Shown piece by piece: positions 36,068 through 45,807 of a stretch of DNA of 64,000 bases. A program made the translations under genes and the position numbers. The notes below the pieces were generated by a model. That model worked only from the letters and a program-made list of their open reading frames with translations. It was not told where the DNA came from and did no database searches. This stretch comes from JAXMHB01 sp046346965 (GTDB lineage Bacteria; Pseudomonadota; Gammaproteobacteria; Xanthomonadales; SZUA-5), in NCBI GenBank assembly GCA_046346965.1, contig JAXMHB010000016.1, positions 34,919 through 98,918 on the forward strand, written 5' to 3'. Every line of letters begins with the position of its first letter. Position 1 is the stretch's first letter.

Positions 36068-36514
36068 TCACGGCGCCGGCGGCTGCACCGCGCCGATGCG
36101 GCGGAAGATCTGCTGAGCGCGCGCTTGCTGGTCGGCGATCGGATAGGCGGGGATGCGGCAGCGGTCGCCGTTGCGCAGGATTGACAGCGTTTCGCTGCCG
36201 CCACCGATCGGCGCCGGATCCTGCGCCTGCCAGCGTGTCGTGCACGCCTGCAGCGCGTCGAGATCGCGCATCAGGGTGTCGAGTTCCGCTTGGCTCAGGG
36301 TGAAGGCGATGGCTTTGCGCGCGGTCGGGTCTTGCTCGTCATAGCCGCGCACATAGACCCACTCGGCGCTGCCATCGGCATGGATCGTCAGGCTGCTCGA
36401 TTGCCGGTAGGGCGGCGGCACCGAGCCGTTGTGACGCTGGTAGTGCAGGGTCAGCGCCTCGGCGCCGGCGAGGCCGGGCAAGGCAAGCAGCAGACACACA
36501 GGCAGCAGGCGCAT
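36068..36514 (-). CDS. Secreted protein of unknown function
   Basis: A 148-residue protein with a signal peptide (MRLLPVCLLLALPGLAGA). The mature part looks like a small mixed alpha/beta domain with three cysteines (ACTTRW, DRCRIP). A start ATG with the signal peptide directly at it is well defined. It is 77 bases upstream of the kinase gene in the same direction, so co-transcription is possible. I do not recognise the family; a lipocalin-like or inhibitor role would be guesswork. Confidence 0.75.
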   Translation of the reverse strand: MRLLPVCLLLALPGLAGAEALTLHYQRHNGSVPPPYRQSSSLTIHADGSAEWVYVRGYDEQDPTARKAIAFTLSQAELDTLMRDLDALQACTTRWQAQDPAPIGGGSETLSILRNGDRCRIPAYPIADQQARAQQIFRRIGAVQPPAP

Positions 36515-36637
36515 GGCAGCTCCGGTCAGTCAGGCCGGATCAGGCTGGCATGGCGGTGGCGCAAGGGCAATGCCAGTGGCGCTTTCGCAGCCACGCTGAT
36601 GCAGGCAAGATTCAGGCTGGCCGTTGGGGAGGCGGGC

Positions 36638-37018
36638 ATGGTCGAGAGTGATCTGATCCGGCAGTGCCTGCTGGGTGCGGTGGCGCTGGTGTTTCTGCTG
36701 CTGGCGCTGCGCGCGGCGCTGCAGCCCGACGCAATCGCGCGCGAGGTCGGGCTGACGCCGAACGGCGCCAATGGCTACAGCGAGCTGCATGCGATCTATC
36801 TTGGCCTGTGGGCCATGCACGGCGTGCTTGGCGTGTACGCGCTGCTGCACGTCGAGCAGGCGATCCTCGGCGATGCGCTGGCGCTGCTGCTGTTGGGCCA
36901 GCCGCTCGGGCGCCTGTGGGCGCTGCCGCGGCATGGCTGGCCGCAGGGCCCGTTGCGGGTGTTCTTTGCGCTGGAGATCGTCGGCGCGCTGGCGCTGCTG
37001 CTGGTGCGGCCAGGCTGA
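36638..37018 (+). CDS. DUF4345-like small membrane protein
   Basis: A 126-residue protein with four hydrophobic segments (about 8-26, 50-68, 72-90 and 103-122). The pattern GANGYSELHAIYLGLWAMHG after the first segment resembles DUF4345 membrane proteins of unknown function. The ATG follows TTGGGGAGG at about 5 bases. The APC permease gene begins 25 bases after its stop, probably in the same transcript. Confidence 0.75.
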   Translation: MVESDLIRQCLLGAVALVFLLLALRAALQPDAIAREVGLTPNGANGYSELHAIYLGLWAMHGVLGVYALLHVEQAILGDALALLLLGQPLGRLWALPRHGWPQGPLRVFFALEIVGALALLLVRPG

Positions 37019-37043
37019 TGTCGGCTGTGAACGGGAGTCAGGC

Positions 37044-38360
37044 ATGAGCAATAGCCGTGGTCTGCTCAGCGTGCTGGGCCTGGGCTTTGGTCTGGCCGTG
37101 CTGGTGGGCAACACCATCGGCATGGGGATTCTGCGCACGCCCGGCGTGGTGGCCGCCCATCTGCCCTCAGTGCCCTGGTATCTGGCGGTCTGGGTGATCG
37201 GTGCGCTGTACGCGCTGCTCGGCGCACTGACGCTGGCGGAACTGGCGGCGATGCATCCGCGCTCCGGCGGTCTGTTTCCGCTGGTCGAGCGCGGGCTGGG
37301 GCGCTATGCCGGCTTGGTGTCCGGCTGGACCGATTGGGTGGCCACCTGCTGCAGCGTGGCGGCGGTGGCGATGGTGTTCGGCGAGTACGTCGAGCCCTAC
37401 GCCGAGGCGCTGCGCGGCCAGGCGGCGTGGATTGCCGCTGGCGTCGTCGCCGGCTTCGCGCTGCTGCAGGCGCGCGGCATCCGCCTCGGCAGCCGCGTGC
37501 AGACGCTGAGCAGCCTGCTAAAGGCGCTGGCGCTGGTGGCGCTGGCGGTGGTCGCGCTGTGGGCCACGCCGGCCGCAGCGCCGCCGGCGGCGGCTGACCT
37601 CGCAGCGCTGCCCTCCGGGCTGGCGCTGGCGGCGGCGGTGGTGGTGGCGCTGCAGTCGGCGATCTACACCTACGATGGCTGGTCCGGGCCGGTGTATTTC
37701 GGCGAGGAAGTGCGCGACCCCGGCCGCGATCTGCCGCGGGCGATGATCGGCGGCGTGCTGCTGGTGCTGGCGATCTACCTGCTGCTCAATCTGGCCTTTC
37801 TGCGCGTCGTGCCGATCGCAGAGATGGCTGGCGATCCCTTCGTCGCGGCGACCGCGGCGACACGCCTGTTCGGCGCGGCCGGCGAGTCGATCCTGCGCGC
37901 TTTGATGCTGATCTCCTTGCTCGCCGCGATCAGCGCGCTGCTGCTGATGGCCTCGCGCGTGCCGCACGCGCTGGCGCACAGCGGCCTGCTGCCGGCCCGC
38001 TTCGGGCGCGCCAACGCCGGCGGCACGCCGGTGCTGTCGCTGGCCTTCAGCACACTGCTGGCACTGGTGTTCCTGGGCACGCGCTCCTTCGACGCCGTGC
38101 TGGCGCTGCTGGCCTTTTTCTTCGTCGCCAACTACGTGCTCGCCTTCACCGCGCTGTTCGTGTTGCGCCGGCGCGAGCCCGACGCGCCGCGGCCCTTCCG
38201 CGTGCCGGGCTATCCCTGGATCCCGGGGCTGGCGCTGCTGAGCTCGGTGGTGTTCCTGATCGCCGCCATCCTTGGCGATCTGCAGCACAGCCTGCTGGCG
38301 CTCGCCGTGTTGGGACTCAGCGTCCCCGCCTATGCGCTGACGCGGCGGTCGGGGCGCTGA
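37044..38360 (+). CDS. APC-family amino-acid permease
   Basis: A 438-residue transporter with about 12 membrane segments. The first carries the APC signature VGNTIGMGILRTPG, and the IYTYDGWSGPVYFGEEVRDP block near 200-220 is typical of the LAT/amino-acid transporter group. GGLFPLVERGLGR is the TM2-3 region. The substrate is probably an amino acid taken up with protons or by exchange. The start ATG 37044 has GGGAGTCAGG upstream. The C-terminus ends in Arg-rich RRSGR as expected on the cytoplasmic side. Confidence 0.92.
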   Translation: MSNSRGLLSVLGLGFGLAVLVGNTIGMGILRTPGVVAAHLPSVPWYLAVWVIGALYALLGALTLAELAAMHPRSGGLFPLVERGLGRYAGLVSGWTDWVATCCSVAAVAMVFGEYVEPYAEALRGQAAWIAAGVVAGFALLQARGIRLGSRVQTLSSLLKALALVALAVVALWATPAAAPPAAADLAALPSGLALAAAVVVALQSAIYTYDGWSGPVYFGEEVRDPGRDLPRAMIGGVLLVLAIYLLLNLAFLRVVPIAEMAGDPFVAATAATRLFGAAGESILRALMLISLLAAISALLLMASRVPHALAHSGLLPARFGRANAGGTPVLSLAFSTLLALVFLGTRSFDAVLALLAFFFVANYVLAFTALFVLRRREPDAPRPFRVPGYPWIPGLALLSSVVFLIAAILGDLQHSLLALAVLGLSVPAYALTRRSGR

Positions 38361-38578
38361 GCGGACCGCAGGCCTAGCCCGGCTCGCTGGACCAGGACCG
38401 GTGTGAGGCGGCGGACGATTCTGGCCGCAACCCTTCGGGACGGGGCTGAATAGGGGACCCTCCGGCCAGCGAACGAGTTCGCAGGCGTTCGTGCCGACGC
38501 GCCGCGTGCGACGCAAGCCGTCGGCCCTCACCCTCGCTGGGGACCGATTCAGCCGCCGTCGCGGCCACGATACTTGCG

Positions 38579-38728
38579 CAGAGTCCCTGCCTCGCCGTCG
38601 GCGCGCTTACTCGGGCGGCAAACAGGTACCCGCGACGGTGCGCGGAAGCGCGCTAGTGTTGGTCCCCCGACCCCTGACCCCTGCCCCGCTTCTGGCCCCA
38701 CGCACGCATGTTTGGCAAGAGCTTCCCT
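38579..38728. repeat. Dispersed repeat A
   Basis: About 150 bases: GAGTCCCTGCCTCGCCGTCG, then GCGCGCTTACTCGGGCGGCA, CAGGTACCCGCGACGGTGCG, a C-rich run GGTCCCCCGACCCCTGACCC, and the end ACGCACGCATGTTTGGCAAG. It nearly equals the copy at 45808-45950. It ends just before the stop codon of the minus-strand gene at 38733. The rest of the 372-bp gap (38361-38578) shows no gene. Confidence 0.9.
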
Positions 38729-38732
38729 AAGC

Positions 38733-39239
38733 TCAGCCGCGCCGCTGCTGCCAGAGCCCGAGGCCGCCGAGCAGCAAGGCCAGCAGGGCGAGGCCGGTCT
38801 GATTCAGGCTGGGCGCGGCGACGATGTTGCCGGGCAGGCCATTGCCACTGACGGCGACGTTGGCGCTGCCATTCGGCGCACCGAAGGACGACCCGACGAC
38901 GACCACGTTGCCGCTCTGGGCGCCGACCATCGTCGGCGAGAAGCGGATCTCGATGGTGCAGGGATTGGGCGCCGCGCCGCTGGACGGGCACGTACCGCCA
39001 CTGCGAATGAAGCCGGCGGGCAAGGTGATCGACGTGATCGCCAGCGGGTCGGGAATCCGCAGCACGGTGGCAACGGTGATCGTCTGCGCAGCCGAGGAAG
39101 AGCCAAGCGCGGTGTCGCCAAAGTTCAGCGAGGTCGGGGTCACCGTCGGCGTGGTGTAGCCATCGACCTGGGCGGCCAGCGGCGTGGCACTGCCGAGGGC
39201 GCTGAGCAGGAGCAGGGTGCGGATCGGGTGGCTGTGCAT
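38733..39239 (-). CDS. Secreted ASH-domain protein with IPTL-CTERM-like tail
   Basis: A 168-residue protein with a signal peptide (RTLLLLSALGSATPLAAQ). One immunoglobulin-like choice-of-anchor/ASH domain follows (TSLNFGDTALGSSSAAQTI, then IEIRFSPTMVGAQSGNV). The tail APSLNQTGLALLALLLGGLG with QQRRG is a hydrophobic segment plus basic end, closely resembling the IPTL-CTERM sorting signal (VPTLS.WGL...LL...RRR) cleaved by exosortase XrtH. PSLNQTG in place of PTLS is divergent. ATG 39239 is chosen because it starts the signal peptide; an earlier ATG gives an unlikely extension. It shares its fold with the ASH repeats of the protein at 56.6 kb. Confidence 0.85.
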   Translation of the reverse strand: MHSHPIRTLLLLSALGSATPLAAQVDGYTTPTVTPTSLNFGDTALGSSSAAQTITVATVLRIPDPLAITSITLPAGFIRSGGTCPSSGAAPNPCTIEIRFSPTMVGAQSGNVVVVGSSFGAPNGSANVAVSGNGLPGNIVAAPSLNQTGLALLALLLGGLGLWQQRRG

Positions 39240-39338
39240 GCGTGGGTCCGGTCTGGCGACGTGAGGAGCGCACGCTAACAAGGCCCGAATCGCGGCTGCC
39301 TGCCCAATTCAGGGGATGCCCAGCCGGGTACCCCCGCC

Positions 39339-42300
39339 CTACCCGGCCCAGACGGCCAGCCGTTCGATGTCGCGCAGGATCTCGCTGGCGAGCACCGGGT
39401 CGAGTTCGCCCCAGCGCCGCCGACCCTGCTCGCCCCAGCTGTGCGGTCGGCGCAGCTCCAGCGCGCCCAGCGTCTGTTTGGGCTCGTACTGGATGTCGCC
39501 GACCACCGTGCCGGGGTCGAGATCGAGGTGCACCTCAAGCTCGGACGACACCCGCCGGGTGAACCAGCCGATCCAGCCAGCATCCTGCGGATCGCCGCGA
39601 CGCCAGAGGCGATGCTCGAGTCCGAATACGCTGCCGGTGGCAACCTGCTTGCCGCGATAACGCGTCAGCTCCCAGGCTGCCTGTTCCTCCGCGCTCAGCC
39701 GATGGCACTCGCGCCCCAGCTGCGGGAAAGGCTGCAGGATTTCGTAGTCGGCGTAGATCTGGCCGAAGGCGGCTGCGTCGGCCGGCGACAGCTGCAGCGG
39801 ATGCACCAGGCCAACCATGGCCTCGTCCGGCAGCGTCAGCAGATCGTCATGGGCATCGGCGTAGCTCAGGTCCTCGGCCACGCGCAGGCACTGCACCAGC
39901 GCGCCGTCGACGTAGTGTCCCCACAGCAGGCGTCGGCTCAGATGGCGTACCAGCGGATGCTCGACGAACAGCGCGCGGAACTCGCGGGCGCGCCAGCGCC
40001 GGCCTTCCACCATCGCCAGCTCCATCCGCAGGATCTGCTGGCTGGCCAGCGTGCGCGCGTCCTTCTTCAGCGCCTTGTAGCGCTCCTGCGCGTCCTCGGC
40101 GCGCGCGGCGTCATCGCTCTTGATCGGCTTGGGCAGATCTTTCAAGCGTGCGCCGCTGGCGTCGCGCACATACGGCTTCAGGCTCTCGTCGAAGCCCACA
40201 CTGAACTGACGCGGGCCGTAGTCCAGACGCAGCGTGCCGGACTCGTCCAGACCCAGATCCGGCACCAGGCGATCGGCGAGCTCCTCGCTGGACAACCCGC
40301 GGGCCTCGGCGAGCAGCTCGATCTTCGCGCGCGCCTTCTCCTGCAAGCCCTTGAACTTGACCTTCTGGGCGATGCCGTTCAGATGCATCAGCGCGACATC
40401 GCTGCCGATCGCCGCCAGCACATCGAGCCCGGTCACGGCGCGCGCGTGCGCGCCTTCGCCCGGCCACAGGCGGATCAGCAGCGCCAGCTGGCGCGCGGCC
40501 TCGTCGTCGCCGAGTTGCCCCAGCGCGGTGTAGGCCCAGCTTTCCTTGCTGGGCGCGCCGGCCACCAGCCAGGACTGGAACAGATCCCAGGCAAAGGCGC
40601 CGAGGCTCGCCGGCGTGCACAGTGCGCGCAGTTGCTCGACGCCGGCATAGGGTTGATCGAGCGCCGAGAAGGCCAGCATCTCGCCCACCGCATCCATCGC
40701 CGCCAGCGGCAGGCTGCCGCCGCTGCGCAGCTGGATGCGGGTGTAGCCGGTGGGTAACCAGAAATCCGGCAGCTTGGGCACCCGTGTGGGCGCCAGCTGC
40801 ATGGGATCGAAGGCGCGCAGTGTCGCCAGTGCCTGCGTGCCGTCCTCACCGTAGCGCGCGGCGCCGGCCTCGACCGCTGCGCCGCGACCGTTCGCCAGCA
40901 GCCAGCGCAATGCATGACTGGCGTCCTCGCCGTGCTTGCGATCGGCCAGCAGCGGCAGCAGCACCACCGTCGCCAGGCTCGCATGTCGCAACAGCCAGGC
41001 CTGCGCCGGCGCCTTGGCCTTCTTGCTGGTGCGCAGCGCAGTGGCGGCGATCGGCGCGATGCGCGGACTGGCCGCCGGCAGCGCCAGTTCCAAACCGCGC
41101 TCGACCACATGGGCGGCGAAATGATCGATCGCCGGCAGCCCCAGCGCGTCCATCCGCGCCACCGCCATTTCCAGCGGGTGCTCGCCCCATTCGTACCATT
41201 CGCGCGGATCGCGGGTCGCCAGCACGGCGGCCGCCAGCATCGGCGGCAGCGCCAGCAGCACGGCCGGCCTCGCCCAGCGCGAGGGCTCGATGTCGGCAGG
41301 CGATACGGCCCCGAACTCCATCACCTTCTTGTGCGACGAGGAGCGCACGCCGGCCAGCCCGAGCGCGCGGCGCAGCAGCTTCTCGCCGCTGAGTCCACGC
41401 AGATCGTGGTGCAAGTCGCCGGGATCGGGATTCGCCATTCCCATCCAGCGCTCGCGTTCGCCGTCGGCCCAGACCATGCACGGCACCACGTCGAGCGGCA
41501 CCAGTGTCGGGTAGCTCGGCGCAGCGCGGCGGGCGCGCTGACGCCAGGGCGGGTTGCGCAACCAGTCCGGCAGCGTCTCGATCGCGGCTTCCGGCGCAGC
41601 GGTCTGCTGGCGCGCGGCCAGCCCGTCCAACAGCGCGCGCAACCCGCCGTCCGCGCGCGCACGCGCGGCCGCCAGCGCATCCGCGTGGGCCGCCGCGTGG
41701 CGTTCCAGCCACCCGCCCAACACCTTGTTGCTGCGCTGCTCCAGCAGCTGGGTTCCCGCCAGACGCAACGCCAGTTCCGGCCACTGCCGCGCAAAGGCAT
41801 CGGCGAGCGGACGCGCGTCCTTGTCGTCGAGTTGCTGCAGCAGCGCGCCGAGTGCCTCGACGCTGTCATGCGCACGCACGATGTCCAGCAACTGCCGGCG
41901 CTGCTCGGTGGCCAGATGCGGGCGCTGCAGCAAAACCTGCGTGTAGCGCAGCGACTGCGGCAGCCCCAGGCGCACCAGATTCAGCGCCGCCACGCGCAGC
42001 TGATCGCCGTGGATCCAGGTCTGCGCCTCGATCAGCGCCCACACCGAGGCCGCCTGATCGGCATTCAGCACGCAGGTCGCCAACCAATGGACGTCGCCCG
42101 CCATCCCGTTGCCGGGCGCTTCCAGCGCGGCAATGGCGGCGCCAACCCGGTCGGATTCGGTTGGAAACAGGTATGCCACGACGCAGGCCAGGCGATCACT
42201 TTCGGGTGCGCGCTGCTGCGCGAGGGCCAACAGCTCGGCGTACTCGGCCGCTGCGCTGGCCGCGATCCGCGCGCGCAGCTCCGCCACATCCGCCTGGTTG

Positions 42301-43142
42301 TTCAGCATCCACCAGTTGCCGGTATTGGCATCGCTGGCACTCACGGCGCCGAGCAGAATGTCCAGCGCGAAGGGCAGGCCGAAGCGGCCTGCGGCCGCGC
42401 GCCAGACCTGGCTGGCAGCAATCGGCCGCTGATCGCCGTAGCTGATGTGGCCGATCGACAGCACCCAGCGCATGCACAGGGTCCAGCGTTCCCGATCGGG
42501 GGCGAGCAGCAGGGTTTCGTCCGCATCCAGATCCTCGCTGCCGAGCTGCATGCCGAGCGACTTCAGCAGCCGCTGCGTCGCCGCATTGTTGAGGCCACGC
42601 GTCCGCCGCGCGTGCGCCTTCGCCCCTTCGATCACCTGACTCAACTCGGCCGCGGGATCAATCGGCTCGGGCGCCGTCAGCGGCTCGCCTCGCCAGGCCG
42701 GCATCAGCTTGCGCCAGTGGGATGTCCACAGGAACTGGCCCGGCGGTTGCGGCTCGGGCGCCCCGGCAGCGGCTGGCGCGGTCGGCAGCGGACCTTGGGT
42801 GGTTACAGGCGGATCGTTGGCGACTGCCGCAGCAGGCGCCTCGGCAAGCGCCGCTGGCGGCGCGACCGGCGCGCTGACCGCCGCCTTGGGCGCGACCGGC
42901 TTGGGCGCCACCGGCGCCAGCGCAACAGCCGCGCTGACATCCACTTCCTGATAGCCCTTGCCAGTCTTCTCGCGCACCAGCTTGTCGTGCTCGGCCTGCG
43001 CCTTGGCGGCGCTGGCAAAGGTCTTGGTCTGGGTCTGGCCGTTGGTGCCGATGCGACCGTAGCGCACCGTCAGCTGCTCGCCGCTGCATTCGACTTCCCA
43101 GAACTTGCTGGAACTCCCTTCGATCAGTTCAAAGCGACGCAT
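39339..43142 (-). CDS. WGR and DUF4132 domain protein
   Basis: A 1,267-residue cytoplasmic protein. The WGR domain (residues 1-75) begins MRRFELIEGSSSKFWEV and has the motif RYGRIGTNGQ; it binds nucleic acid in PARPs. An Ala/Pro-rich linker (about 75-140) follows. The rest is helical, HEAT-like and ends in the DUF4132 region (MVEGRRWRAREFRALFVEHP and QIYADYEILQPFPQLGRE), as in the E. coli MolR/YehI group. The function is unknown; a link with molybdate regulation was once proposed. The start is fixed by GGAGGGG 4 bases before ATG 43142, 30 bases inside an upstream ATG. Confidence 0.9.
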   Translation of the reverse strand: MRRFELIEGSSSKFWEVECSGEQLTVRYGRIGTNGQTQTKTFASAAKAQAEHDKLVREKTGKGYQEVDVSAAVALAPVAPKPVAPKAAVSAPVAPPAALAEAPAAAVANDPPVTTQGPLPTAPAAAGAPEPQPPGQFLWTSHWRKLMPAWRGEPLTAPEPIDPAAELSQVIEGAKAHARRTRGLNNAATQRLLKSLGMQLGSEDLDADETLLLAPDRERWTLCMRWVLSIGHISYGDQRPIAASQVWRAAAGRFGLPFALDILLGAVSASDANTGNWWMLNNQADVAELRARIAASAAAEYAELLALAQQRAPESDRLACVVAYLFPTESDRVGAAIAALEAPGNGMAGDVHWLATCVLNADQAASVWALIEAQTWIHGDQLRVAALNLVRLGLPQSLRYTQVLLQRPHLATEQRRQLLDIVRAHDSVEALGALLQQLDDKDARPLADAFARQWPELALRLAGTQLLEQRSNKVLGGWLERHAAAHADALAAARARADGGLRALLDGLAARQQTAAPEAAIETLPDWLRNPPWRQRARRAAPSYPTLVPLDVVPCMVWADGERERWMGMANPDPGDLHHDLRGLSGEKLLRRALGLAGVRSSSHKKVMEFGAVSPADIEPSRWARPAVLLALPPMLAAAVLATRDPREWYEWGEHPLEMAVARMDALGLPAIDHFAAHVVERGLELALPAASPRIAPIAATALRTSKKAKAPAQAWLLRHASLATVVLLPLLADRKHGEDASHALRWLLANGRGAAVEAGAARYGEDGTQALATLRAFDPMQLAPTRVPKLPDFWLPTGYTRIQLRSGGSLPLAAMDAVGEMLAFSALDQPYAGVEQLRALCTPASLGAFAWDLFQSWLVAGAPSKESWAYTALGQLGDDEAARQLALLIRLWPGEGAHARAVTGLDVLAAIGSDVALMHLNGIAQKVKFKGLQEKARAKIELLAEARGLSSEELADRLVPDLGLDESGTLRLDYGPRQFSVGFDESLKPYVRDASGARLKDLPKPIKSDDAARAEDAQERYKALKKDARTLASQQILRMELAMVEGRRWRAREFRALFVEHPLVRHLSRRLLWGHYVDGALVQCLRVAEDLSYADAHDDLLTLPDEAMVGLVHPLQLSPADAAAFGQIYADYEILQPFPQLGRECHRLSAEEQAAWELTRYRGKQVATGSVFGLEHRLWRRGDPQDAGWIGWFTRRVSSELEVHLDLDPGTVVGDIQYEPKQTLGALELRRPHSWGEQGRRRWGELDPVLASEILRDIERLAVWAG

Positions 43143-43311
43143 CACCCCTCCAGGCCGGAAACATGCCGTCAATTGCCCACAGATCTATCCGCGCGCTCAG
43201 ACACGGGCCATCGCGGCATCTGCCAATATCCGATTGTGCGAACGCGTTCCGTCGGCCCCAGGTGCCGTCACGGCGCTGAATAGCCGGACGCCGAGCGGCA
43301 CCGAGGCGAGC

Positions 43312-43475
43312 GTGCGCGAAGCACGAGCAAGGCTTTCGCTGCAGCGCTGGTTCCCCGGTCCCTAACCCCCGGAGATCGCGACCCGCAACAGTGCCACGGA
43401 AGTGCGGCAGTGCTGGTCCCTCTCCCCTTGCCCCTCGCCCCGCTTTCACTCCAACGCTCTCATGCGGGGCCAGAT
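43312..43475. repeat. Dispersed repeat A, diverged copy
   Basis: Related to the 38.6 and 45.8 kb copies: AGTGCTGGTCCCTCTCCCCT, CCCGCTTTCACTCCAACGCT and TCATGCGGGGCC. An internal CCCCGGTCCCTAACCCCCGG gives a second C-rich block. It ends at the stop codon of ybdD (minus strand). The remaining gap 43143-43311 should carry the promoter of the DUF4132 gene; none is clear. Confidence 0.75.
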
Positions 43476-43478
43476 TCC

Positions 43479-43691
43479 TCAGCAGCAGCGGCTGCGCCCG
43501 CGGCCATAGCGGGCGCGCATGCGCTCGGCGTGGAACTCGGCGCGGCTCATCACCGGCTGATCGGGATGGGCCTGACGCCGATGCGCCAGATAACGCTCGT
43601 AATCGGGCACGCCGACCGCCAGCCGCGCGCTCTCGACGGCCAGCCGCCAGGCGCACCGCAGCGCCTCAGCGCAACGCTTCCAGCGCGACAT
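43479..43691 (-). CDS. ybdD: YbdD/YjiX family small protein
   Basis: A 70-residue protein matching E. coli YbdD/YjiX: GVPDYERYLAHRRQAHPDQP in the middle, then MSRAEFHAERMRARYG and a terminal RCC. It is always found next to CstA/BtsT-type pyruvate or peptide transporters, and the pair is needed for full transport in E. coli. The ATG lies 26 bases inside the end of cstA, so translation is coupled. Confidence 0.93.
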   Translation of the reverse strand: MSRWKRCAEALRCAWRLAVESARLAVGVPDYERYLAHRRQAHPDQPVMSRAEFHAERMRARYGRGRSRCC

Positions 43692-45717
43692 AGTCGGACT
43701 CCTGCACCGAGGGACGCGCCTGACGCCAGGCTGCCAGCGCGACGCGCGTGCCCAGGATCAGCATCAGCACCACCACGCTCATGAACAGCACGCACAGCGC
43801 CGCATCCAGCTGATGGTTGAGCACCACGCGCTGCATCTCGGCCAGCGTCTTCGCCGGTGCCAGGATCTGGCCCTGCGCCAGCGCCTCGCTGAAGCGCTGG
43901 GCGTTGGCCAGGAAGCCGATCTTGGGGTCGGCGTGGAACAGCTTCTGCCAGGCCGCCGTCAGCGTGCACACCAGCAGCCAGACGGTGGGCAGCAGCGGAA
44001 TCCACAGATAGCGCTCGCGCTTCATCTTCACCACCACCACGCAGACGAAGATCATCGCGATGCTGGCGAGCATCTGATTGGCGATGCCGAACAGGGGCCA
44101 CAGCGTGTTGATGCCGCCCAGCGGATCGGCCACGCCCTGGTACAGGAACCAGCCCCAGCCGGCGACGGCGATGCCGGTGCACAGGATGTTCGCCGTCCAG
44201 CTCTCGGTGCGCCGGAAGGGCGCGTACACGGTGCCGATCAGCTCCTGGATCATGAAGCGGGCGACGCGCGTGCCGGCGTCCAGTGTGGTCAGGATGAACA
44301 GGGCCTCGAACAGGATGGCGTAGTGGTACCAGAAAGCCATCATGCCCTCGCCACCGACGAGGCCGTGGAGGATCTGTGCCATGCCCACCGCCAGCGTCGG
44401 CGCGCCGCCAGTGCGCGAGAGCACGCTGGCCTCGCCGATCTCCTGCGCGGTGGCCGTCAGCATCTCCGGCGTGATCACGAAGCCCCACTGCGAGATCGCC
44501 TGCGCCGCCGATTCCACCGTGGTGCCGATCAGCGCCGGCGGCGCGTTCAGCGCGAAATACAGGCCGGGATCGAGCACGCAGGCGGCGATCAGCGCCATCA
44601 CCGCGACGAAGGCCTCCATCAGCATGCCGCCGTAGCCGATCATGCGGGCGTCGGCCTCATCGCTGAGCAGCTTGGGCGTGGTGCCGGAGCTGATCAGCGC
44701 GTGGAAACCGCTGATTGCGCCGCAGGCGATGGTGATGAACAGGAAGGGAAACAACTCGCCGGCAAACACCGGCCCGCTGCCGTCGACGAAGCGCGTCAGC
44801 GCCGGCATTTTCAGATCCGGCAACGCGAAGCCGATCGCCAGCGCCAGCAGCAGCACGGTGCCGATCTTCAGGAAGGTGCTCAGGTAATCGCGCGGCGCCA
44901 GCAGCAGCCACACCGGCAGCACGGCGGCGACGAAGCCGTAGACGATCAGCATCCACGCCAGCGCCTTGCCATCAAAGGTGAAGCGCGGGCCCCACACTGG
45001 CGAGTGCGCGATCCACTCGCCCACCCAGATCGACAGCAGCAGCAGCAACAGACCGATCAGCGAGACTTCGAGGATGCGCCCCGGCCGCAGGTAGCGCAGA
45101 TACACGCCCATCAGCAGCGCGATCGGAATGGTCGCCGCCACCGTGAAGGTGCCCCAGGGACTGACCGCCAGCGCCTTCACGACCACCAGCCCCAGCACCG
45201 CGAGCAGGATCACCATGATCACCAGGATGCCGATCATTGCGATGCTGCCGGCAGCGCTGCCGATCTCGCTGCGGATCATGTCGCCGAGCGAACGGCCGTC
45301 GCGGCGGGTCGACAGCACCAGCACCAGAAAATCCTGCACCGCGCCCGACAGCACCACGCCGAACAGGATCCACAGCATCCCCGGCAGATAGCCCATCTGC
45401 GCCGCCAGCACCGGCCCCACCAGCGGCCCGGCGCCGGCGATCGCCGCGAAATGATGGCCGTAGAGCACGCGCTTGTCGGTGGGCACGTAATCGAGGCCAT
45501 CGTTGCGGCGCCAGGCCGGCGTCGCTCGGCCGGGGTCCAGCACCAGCAGGCGATCGGCGATGTACAGCGAGTAGTAGCGATAGCCGATGCACAACACCGA
45601 CACCGCGGCCGCCAGTATCCAGAAGGCGTTGATCGTCTCGCCGCGCGCCAACGCCACCGTGCCCAGCGCAAAGGCGCCCAGCAGCGCCAGCAACACCCAG
45701 CCCGCCCGTGCCCACAT
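43666..45717 (-). CDS. cstA: Carbon starvation protein CstA (pyruvate/peptide transporter)
   Basis: A 683-residue membrane protein with about 16-18 hydrophobic segments. Family marks are VLYGHHFAAIAGAGPLVGPV near 85, GYLPGMLWIL, STRRDGRSLGDM, and FHALISSGTTPKLL near 340. FEALFILTTLDAGTRVARFM near 485 and GINTLWPLFGIANQMLA near 545 follow. The family imports pyruvate (BtsT, CstA) and, in older literature, peptides during starvation. Length matches (about 690-720). ybdD overlaps the 3' end in the canonical arrangement. A repeat A copy lies upstream; no CRP-like site was recognised. Confidence 0.97.
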   Translation of the reverse strand: MWARAGWVLLALLGAFALGTVALARGETINAFWILAAAVSVLCIGYRYYSLYIADRLLVLDPGRATPAWRRNDGLDYVPTDKRVLYGHHFAAIAGAGPLVGPVLAAQMGYLPGMLWILFGVVLSGAVQDFLVLVLSTRRDGRSLGDMIRSEIGSAAGSIAMIGILVIMVILLAVLGLVVVKALAVSPWGTFTVAATIPIALLMGVYLRYLRPGRILEVSLIGLLLLLLSIWVGEWIAHSPVWGPRFTFDGKALAWMLIVYGFVAAVLPVWLLLAPRDYLSTFLKIGTVLLLALAIGFALPDLKMPALTRFVDGSGPVFAGELFPFLFITIACGAISGFHALISSGTTPKLLSDEADARMIGYGGMLMEAFVAVMALIAACVLDPGLYFALNAPPALIGTTVESAAQAISQWGFVITPEMLTATAQEIGEASVLSRTGGAPTLAVGMAQILHGLVGGEGMMAFWYHYAILFEALFILTTLDAGTRVARFMIQELIGTVYAPFRRTESWTANILCTGIAVAGWGWFLYQGVADPLGGINTLWPLFGIANQMLASIAMIFVCVVVVKMKRERYLWIPLLPTVWLLVCTLTAAWQKLFHADPKIGFLANAQRFSEALAQGQILAPAKTLAEMQRVVLNHQLDAALCVLFMSVVVLMLILGTRVALAAWRQARPSVQESDYVALEALR

Positions 45718-45807
45718 CGCCGGCTCTCCCCAGTGCCGATATCCGTGGCGGACACTACTGCGAGCGCGGCGCGCAGGAAACTGCTACTGCCGCGCATCGC
45801 CCCGGTT

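Noticed and set aside
38361..38578. tRNA-like or regulatory RNA in the gap after the permease gene
   Set aside because: No cloverleaf, TPsiC-like motif or terminator was found.
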